Assembly: GCA_900543395.1 (NCBI GenBank)
Contig: UQQT01000001.1
Location: forward strand, 1-64,000
From: an uncultured Oscillospiraceae bacterium
GTDB taxonomy: Bacteria > Bacillota > Clostridia > Oscillospirales > Acutalibacteraceae
DNA: 64,000 nucleotides
Reading direction: 5' to 3'
Positions within the stretch are counted from its first letter, which is position 1. Each line of letters opens with the position of its first letter. Positions 60,334 through 64,000 of this stretch are shown piece by piece. The position numbers and the translations under genes were made by a program. The notes beneath the pieces were generated by a model. It had not been told where the DNA came from. It worked only from the letters and a program-made list of their open reading frames with translations, and made no database searches.

Positions 60334-61742
60334 ATTCCGACCCTGCCCGAGCAGATATCGTATATGACCTCGGCAAACATCTTCGCGCTTAAAATAAGGT
60401 CGTCGATATATGAAAATTCGTCCGCGCCGTGCATACGGTTGTCGACTCCGGGCATGGCGCACCCGAACGCGACTCCGCCGTCAATACCGTGGACGTACGT
60501 TCCGCCCCCGATTGCGAGGCACTCTCCCTTTTTACCCGTGCAGTCCTCGTAAACGTTCAGAAGCTCCTTTACAAACGGCGAATCCGCCGGCGTATGGTGA
60601 ACCTCGGAGAGTCTCGCTTTCTTTATTTCAATTGAATTATATTTAAATTTATCGGTGATAATATTCTTGATTCTCTCCCCGTCTCCGATCGTCGGGAAAC
60701 GGATATCGAGCGTACCCGAGAAAGTATTGTTCTCTATTTTCAGAGTGCCGAAGCTGCACGTAAGAGAGCCGAATTCTTTATCGTCGGACTTAATCCCCGC
60801 ACTGTTTCCGTCGGTCTCGCCGTGGGGGAACATATCGTTTAACACTCTTAATTTATTAAAGGAATCGCTGTCAATATCAAACGAAGTTAAAAGCGAAATC
60901 AGAGCCGTCTGTGCGTTTATACCCGTTTCGGGCTGTGCGGCGTGAGCGTTTTTGCCGACGGATATAAATTCGACGTCCCCGCCGTCTGTTTTCGAACACG
61001 TAATTTCGGCGTTCGTTTTCTTAGAATAAATCAGAGCCGATTCTAAGCATTTATTAAAATCAATACCGTGAACGACAGCCGAAGCGATTCTCGGAACGAC
61101 GTTAGACGTAACGCCCCCGAAAAACGAAACTACACGTTTTTCTGTACTTTTATCGCTCAACTGCGCGAAAAACTCGGGGACGAACCTGCCCTTTTCCGTA
61201 TTTATAAGCGGATAATCCGCGTCGGGCGAAAAAACCGCGGGAGGCGGAGAATTCTTCTTAAAATAATAGGCTATGTCCTCGCTCCCCGTCTCCTCCGCAC
61301 TGCCTAAGATAAGGCGCGCGTTGTATTTTAAATCGGGATAAAGCGTTTTGACCGCGTGAAACGCGTACACGGCTGCGACGGCGGGACCCTTATCGTCCGC
61401 GACTCCCCTGCCGATTATCTTGTCATCTTTTACAGTTACGTCAAACGGCGGACAGCTCCAGCCGTCGAGCGCCTCGACAACGTCTAAGTGAGCGAGAACG
61501 CCGAGCTTAGTCTCGTTACTGTTAAGAGAGGCTGTTATGACGTAATTATCGTAATTTTCATTATAAAGGTTTAATTTATCGAGTATCGCCGTACCCTCAT
61601 TTAACGCCTCGGCGCATTTTTCGCCGAACGGACAGCCGTCCTTTTCCTTACTTCTGACGCTCGCGATTCTTACGAGAGCGCGTATGTCGTTTATGATATC
61701 GTCCCTTTTCGAGTCGATAAATTCGCTTATCCTTTTATTCAT
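60330..61742 (-). CDS. M20 family dipeptidase (Sapep/PepV-like)
   Basis: A 470-residue zinc dipeptidase. Metal site and catalytic motifs: LGVLAHLDVVEALDGWSCPP (~78-97), GRGVADDKGP (~112-121) with the bridging Asp, SAEETGSED (~148) with the catalytic Glu, SPDADYPLINTEKG (~173) and the final metal His region GGGTYVHGIDG (~420). The lid domain is intact. The PepV group hydrolyses dipeptides with an N-terminal beta-Ala or D-residue. Coupled to yhcH upstream and birA downstream. Confidence 0.92.
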   Translation of the reverse strand: MNKRISEFIDSKRDDIINDIRALVRIASVRSKEKDGCPFGEKCAEALNEGTAILDKLNLYNENYDNYVITASLNSNETKLGVLAHLDVVEALDGWSCPPFDVTVKDDKIIGRGVADDKGPAVAAVYAFHAVKTLYPDLKYNARLILGSAEETGSEDIAYYFKKNSPPPAVFSPDADYPLINTEKGRFVPEFFAQLSDKSTEKRVVSFFGGVTSNVVPRIASAVVHGIDFNKCLESALIYSKKTNAEITCSKTDGGDVEFISVGKNAHAAQPETGINAQTALISLLTSFDIDSDSFNKLRVLNDMFPHGETDGNSAGIKSDDKEFGSLTCSFGTLKIENNTFSGTLDIRFPTIGDGERIKNIITDKFKYNSIEIKKARLSEVHHTPADSPFVKELLNVYEDCTGKKGECLAIGGGTYVHGIDGGVAFGCAMPGVDNRMHGADEFSYIDDLILSAKMFAEVIYDICSGRVGI

Positions 61743-61743
61743 A

Positions 61744-62208
61744 TCAATACTTAATCTTAACTACGGCTTTTCTTACCTTTACGCCGTTTTTTGCGTCGGG
61801 GGCAACGCACGGTCTGTGCGCTTCATTCGGATATATAACGGCAAAATCGCCCTCTTTGTAAACGAAAGAAACATCCGCGTCCGTATTCTTTAAAAACGCG
61901 ATGTCGCTTTTCTCGTATTCGTCTGTTATGATATCCATTTTGAGAGTATCGTTTTCGTTTACAATGTCGATTCTCTCCTCGCCGCCGATAACGCACTGAA
62001 TGTCGATCATCCTCGCGTGAGCTTCGTATTTGCACTCGTCAACCGGCTTGTTCGTATATGTATTGATATTGACTCTTACAAGTCCCGGCACAGGCTCATA
62101 GCTTCCGTCCTCAACGTTTTTTGCGTTCTCTAAAAATTCGAACGCCTCCTTGAACCCTTCGTAAGCGGAGTAATACCTGTCCGCATTTTTCAAATTATCG
62201 ATTATCAT
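61744..62208 (-). CDS. YhcH/YjgK/YiaL family protein
   Basis: A 154-residue cupin-fold protein of the DUF386 family. Family motifs: EAHARMIDIQCVIGGEERI (~63-81) with the metal-binding His, the DTLKMDIIT region, and FAVIYPNEAHRPCVA (~124-138) with the second His. Members are linked to sugar catabolism (sialic-acid and beta-galactoside loci); the reaction is uncertain. GGGAG precedes the ATG; the stop is one base before the dipeptidase ATG. Confidence 0.88.
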   Translation of the reverse strand: MIIDNLKNADRYYSAYEGFKEAFEFLENAKNVEDGSYEPVPGLVRVNINTYTNKPVDECKYEAHARMIDIQCVIGGEERIDIVNENDTLKMDIITDEYEKSDIAFLKNTDADVSFVYKEGDFAVIYPNEAHRPCVAPDAKNGVKVRKAVVKIKY

Positions 62209-62224
62209 TATTAAAACACTCCCG

Positions 62225-63079
62225 TTAATTTTTTTCGCTTTTTAACGTAACAGAGACTATCTCGGGCGAATTGTTTATTCTGAACGGGAACATACTCTGC
62301 CCTATCCCACGGCTTACAACCATTTGAGTCTTATCGGAAGTATAGATACCCTCCGTATATTCGGGGAAAAGACCCTGCCCGGGGGCTATGACTCCGCCGA
62401 TAAACGGGAGAATAAACTGTCCGCCGTGCGCGTGTCCCGTGAACGCAAGCTGAACGCCCGAAGCGCATATTTCATCAAAATACTCGGGACGGTGAAACAG
62501 CATTATGTTGTACATATCGTCCCTTACAAGCCCCGTCATGGTTCGCTCTATAAACGCGCGGCGTTTGTCCATACCTCCGAAAAGCTCGGGGTCGATAATT
62601 CCTATAAGATTTATTTTTCCGCCGTCTTTTTCCAGGAAAACCGACTCGTTTTCAAGCTCCCTGACGCCGTACCTTTTAAACGCTTCCCTCATTTTTCCGT
62701 ACTGCTCATCCTCCCATGCCTCATGGTTTCCGCTGACGAAATAAACGTCGGAAATCCCGGTAAGGCGCGATATGATTTCAATCGAATTTTCGCATGAGGG
62801 CGGATATGAAGAAACGATATCTCCCGTTATAAAAATAACGTCGGGATCGCAGGATTTTACGCTTTCAAAAAAATCCTCTTTAAACTTTTTATAATCGACG
62901 TTATGAATATCCGACAGCTGAACGATATTGTACGAATCAAATTGACCGGGAATATCGGGCGAGGAGACGGTAAATTTATCAATATCGAGCGTTATGTTGC
63001 TTTCATATATAAGCGCACCCGAAACGACCGCAAGAGCCAGAACGGCGCAGACAACGGCGGTAATTTTCTTTTTCTTCAC
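62225..63079 (-). CDS. Membrane-anchored metallophosphoesterase (YkuE-like)
   Basis: A 284-residue calcineurin-like phosphoesterase with an N-terminal signal anchor (KITAVVCAVLALAVVSGALI). Metal-site blocks: QLSDIHNVDY (~55), FITGDIVSS (~83), VSGNHEAWE (~116), and the paired histidines in LFHRPEYF and FTGHAHGGQF. The YkuE group acts outside or at the membrane on phospholipid-linked or cell-wall phosphates; substrate unproved. GTG start with GGAGG upstream. First gene of the four-gene minus operon. Confidence 0.88.
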   Translation of the reverse strand: MKKKKITAVVCAVLALAVVSGALIYESNITLDIDKFTVSSPDIPGQFDSYNIVQLSDIHNVDYKKFKEDFFESVKSCDPDVIFITGDIVSSYPPSCENSIEIISRLTGISDVYFVSGNHEAWEDEQYGKMREAFKRYGVRELENESVFLEKDGGKINLIGIIDPELFGGMDKRRAFIERTMTGLVRDDMYNIMLFHRPEYFDEICASGVQLAFTGHAHGGQFILPFIGGVIAPGQGLFPEYTEGIYTSDKTQMVVSRGIGQSMFPFRINNSPEIVSVTLKSEKN

Positions 63080-63111
63080 ACGACCGCCTCCGACAATTTT
63101 TCACATTAAAA

Positions 63112-63140
63112 ATCTTAACATCCGTAATAAAAAAAGTCAA
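63112..63140 (-). promoter_or_regulatory. Promoter of the metallophosphoesterase operon
   Basis: TTGACT (63140-63135), 17-bp spacer, TAAGAT (63117-63112) on the minus strand. Confidence 0.65.
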
Positions 63141-63180
63141 GTAATACAAATAAAATCGGCGGTTTTACTTTAATTGTTTG

Positions 63181-63209
63181 TTGAAAAACGCGTAAATGCA
63201 TAATATAAT
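63181..63209 (+). promoter_or_regulatory. Intact promoter ahead of the hypB-like relic
   Basis: TTGAAA (63181-63186), 17-bp spacer, TATAAT (63204-63209), 21 bp before the ATG at 63230. The promoter survived the deletion that destroyed the genes behind it. Confidence 0.65.
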
Positions 63210-63229
63210 TAACATCTGAAGAATCTGAA

Positions 63230-63786
63230 ATGGACAAATACAGAGTTATCGAAGTTAAACAGAGCGTTTTTGAGGACAATAACAATGACGCCGAAATTCT
63301 CAGGAATTCGCTTAAAGAAAAGGGAACTAATGCGTATCGTGCGGTCAGTGCGGAGAATACAGCCCCGCGGGCGCGCTCAAGCTCGGACACATGACAATAG
63401 GCAGAAACAGACGCGAATTTATCGCCCTTAACAAGGACGACATAAGTCTCGGCTCGTATGACACGGCAGGCAGACAGTACGCCGGCGGCGAGGAAAAATC
63501 CGCAAATCCGTTTATGGATACGCACGGTACGCTCACCGAGGAGCATGTAAAAATCGAGACTGCGAGATGCTCGGGATGCGGTGTCACAGCCGCGGCTCAA
63601 AACCGCTGTATCGGCTGCGAAATATGCACGAAGAAATGTAAATTCGACGCGATTTTGCTTCACAGGAACATGTCCGAGGCGAGCAAAATGACCGTCGCGG
63701 AGGATAAATTCAAATATATTCTCCCCTACGCGGCAAAACACGCGGTCAAAATCGTTAAGAAAAACATTTCAAAAAAAAACAAATAA
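63230..63786 (+). pseudogene. Deletion fusion: hypB-like start joined to the tail of an Fe-S flavin oxidoreductase
   Basis: ATG at 63230 opens MDKYRVIEVKQSVFEDNNND and continues to SLKEKGT, which reads like the start of the hydrogenase nickel-insertion GTPase HypB in Clostridia; the P-loop that should follow is absent. About codon 34 the frame changes (junction ~63325-63331), and a different coding frame runs from there to 63786: CVSCGQCGEY, then RCSGCG and RCIGCEICTKKCKFDAI, a C-x2-C-x2-C-x3-C 4Fe-4S site like the C-terminus of FAD-dependent oxidoreductases found beside hypA/hypB. So an internal deletion appears to have fused two neighbouring genes out of frame. Confidence 0.5.
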
Positions 63787-63796
63787 TATATAATTG

Positions 63797-63819
63797 TATG
63801 CATTGCACTTCAATGCATA
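63797..63819. repeat. Hairpin after the relic
   Basis: TATGCATTG (63797-63805) and CAATGCATA (63811-63819), 9-bp perfect palindrome with a 5-nt loop, no T tract. Confidence 0.4.
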
Positions 63820-63847
63820 TATAACAAACCCCTTCGGATTGCCGGTA

Positions 63848-63876
63848 TTGACAAATCGGGGATTTTTAAGTACAGT
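63848..63876 (+). promoter_or_regulatory. Promoter facing the cut-off small toxin gene
   Basis: TTGACA (63848-63853), 17-bp spacer, TACAGT (63871-63876). The transcript would run about 85 nt to the hairpin at 63929-63968 with no credible frame, consistent with a small antisense RNA. Confidence 0.5.
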
Positions 63877-63928
63877 ATAAATACAAGGAGTTACCGGATA
63901 AACGGTCTGCCCCCTGACTGTTATTTCA

Positions 63929-63968
63929 AATAACCGCCATAGTCAGCAATATGGACGGTTATTTTTTT
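63929..63968. terminator. Shared terminator of converging small transcripts
   Basis: AATAACCG-CCAT (63929-63940) with ATGG-A-CGGTTATT (63951-63963), one bulged A, followed by a T run on the + strand; on the minus strand GGTTATTT also gives a short T run. An upstream GTTATT (63920-63925) can compete for the same arm. Confidence 0.7.
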
Positions 63969-64000
63969 ATTATCATGTAGATCGTTATTACCAAAAGTAA
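63959..64000 (-). CDS. Cut-off C-terminus of a small hydrophobic peptide (putative holin-like type I toxin)
   Basis: Read on the minus strand from the window edge, codons give Leu-Leu-Leu-Val-Ile-Thr-Ile-Tyr-Met-Ile-Ile-Lys-Lys then TAA at 63961-63959. A membrane helix ending in a Lys pair before a strong terminator is how small type I toxins of the TxpA/holin-like kind end. Most of the gene lies outside the window. Confidence 0.45.
   Translation of the reverse strand, partial: LLLVITIYMIIKK

Noticed and set aside
63115..63741. 208-codon minus-strand frame at the right end
   Set aside because: It runs over the promoter and the Fe-S relic, has no signature, and the opposite strand carries clear cysteine motifs and promoter boxes.
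63848..63968. Known riboswitch class upstream of a gene at the right edge
   Set aside because: No recognised riboswitch core was found and no + strand gene follows within the window; an antisense RNA facing a minus-strand peptide fits better.

Overview
The window looks like a chromosomal segment of an anaerobic, sporulation-lineage Clostridia (Oscillospiraceae/Ruminococcaceae-like, probably a gut organism). The basis is a bacillota housekeeping set (RecJ, bifunctional Rel, Dtd, HemZ, SpoVB-like flippase, MazG, HU, RqcP), strong AGGAGG ribosome sites, several secreted proteins ending in dockerin-like DAR..LR.AA modules, and galactoside hydrolases. The species cannot be named from the sequence alone.

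Left part (1-13.9 kb, + strand): an MmcQ/YjbR protein, then from a consensus promoter near 871-899 a long co-directional housekeeping run: HExxH membrane-associated protein, recJ, rel, dtd, MBL hydrolase, hemZ, SpoVB-like flippase, mazG, hup (terminator), rqcP, a DUF4886 protein and an HtrA-type protease (terminator). From 14.0 to 17.4 kb lie a decayed small gene (frameshift plus nonsense), a GH42 beta-galactosidase on the minus strand, a decayed secreted-protein relic and an M50-like membrane protein.

Centre (17.4-46.7 kb, minus strand): one AT-rich, ~29-kb, 18-gene operon read from a consensus promoter at 46641-46670 to an intrinsic terminator at 17418-17439. It is a type VII secretion (T7SS/ESX-like) locus. 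Transcription order: FHA protein with repeated EDTGLL motifs, PP2C phosphatase, transmembrane Ser/Thr kinase, single-pass protein with T-x-L-L motifs, four-pass protein, a 3,292-residue repeat-built surface protein, a second FHA protein, a ParA/CpaE-like ATPase, a YukD-like ubiquitin-fold protein, an EssC-type FHA/FtsK ATPase, two helical LXG partner proteins, an LXG toxin with a C-terminal TNT (NAD+ glycohydrolase) domain, its probable immunity protein, a DUF4176 protein, a WXG100 protein, then a parallel set of three small helical proteins plus a 378-residue unknown, and a zinc-ribbon membrane protein. No EssA, EssB/YukC or EsaA/YueB homologue is recognisable. Instead there are a kinase/phosphatase pair, two FHA readers and phospho-threonine-like motifs in several members. 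This is the most interesting region: a phospho-signalled, reduced-core T7SS with one recognisable toxin and one possible new effector module.

Right part (46.9-64 kb): a broken amidase gene, two secreted dockerin-like proteins (47.8-51.4 kb), a MIF-like tautomerase, a GH27 alpha-galactosidase with an internal inserted domain, a DUF2804 protein, a minus-strand operon of a dockerin-like LRR protein, a galactokinase-like GHMP kinase and a sugar nucleotidyltransferase, then a second minus-strand operon (metallophosphoesterase, YhcH, M20 dipeptidase, BirA). GH42, GH27, GalK-like kinase and nucleotidyltransferase suggest galactoside use. At the far right are a deletion-fusion relic (hypB-like start joined to the end of an Fe-S oxidoreductase) and the cut-off end of a probable type I toxin gene with an opposing promoter.

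A short palindrome (CAATAATTT ... AAATTATTG) recurs in at least four intergenic or gene-end positions, twice with the stop codon of the adjacent gene inside it. No tRNA, rRNA, transposase or CRISPR array was seen.
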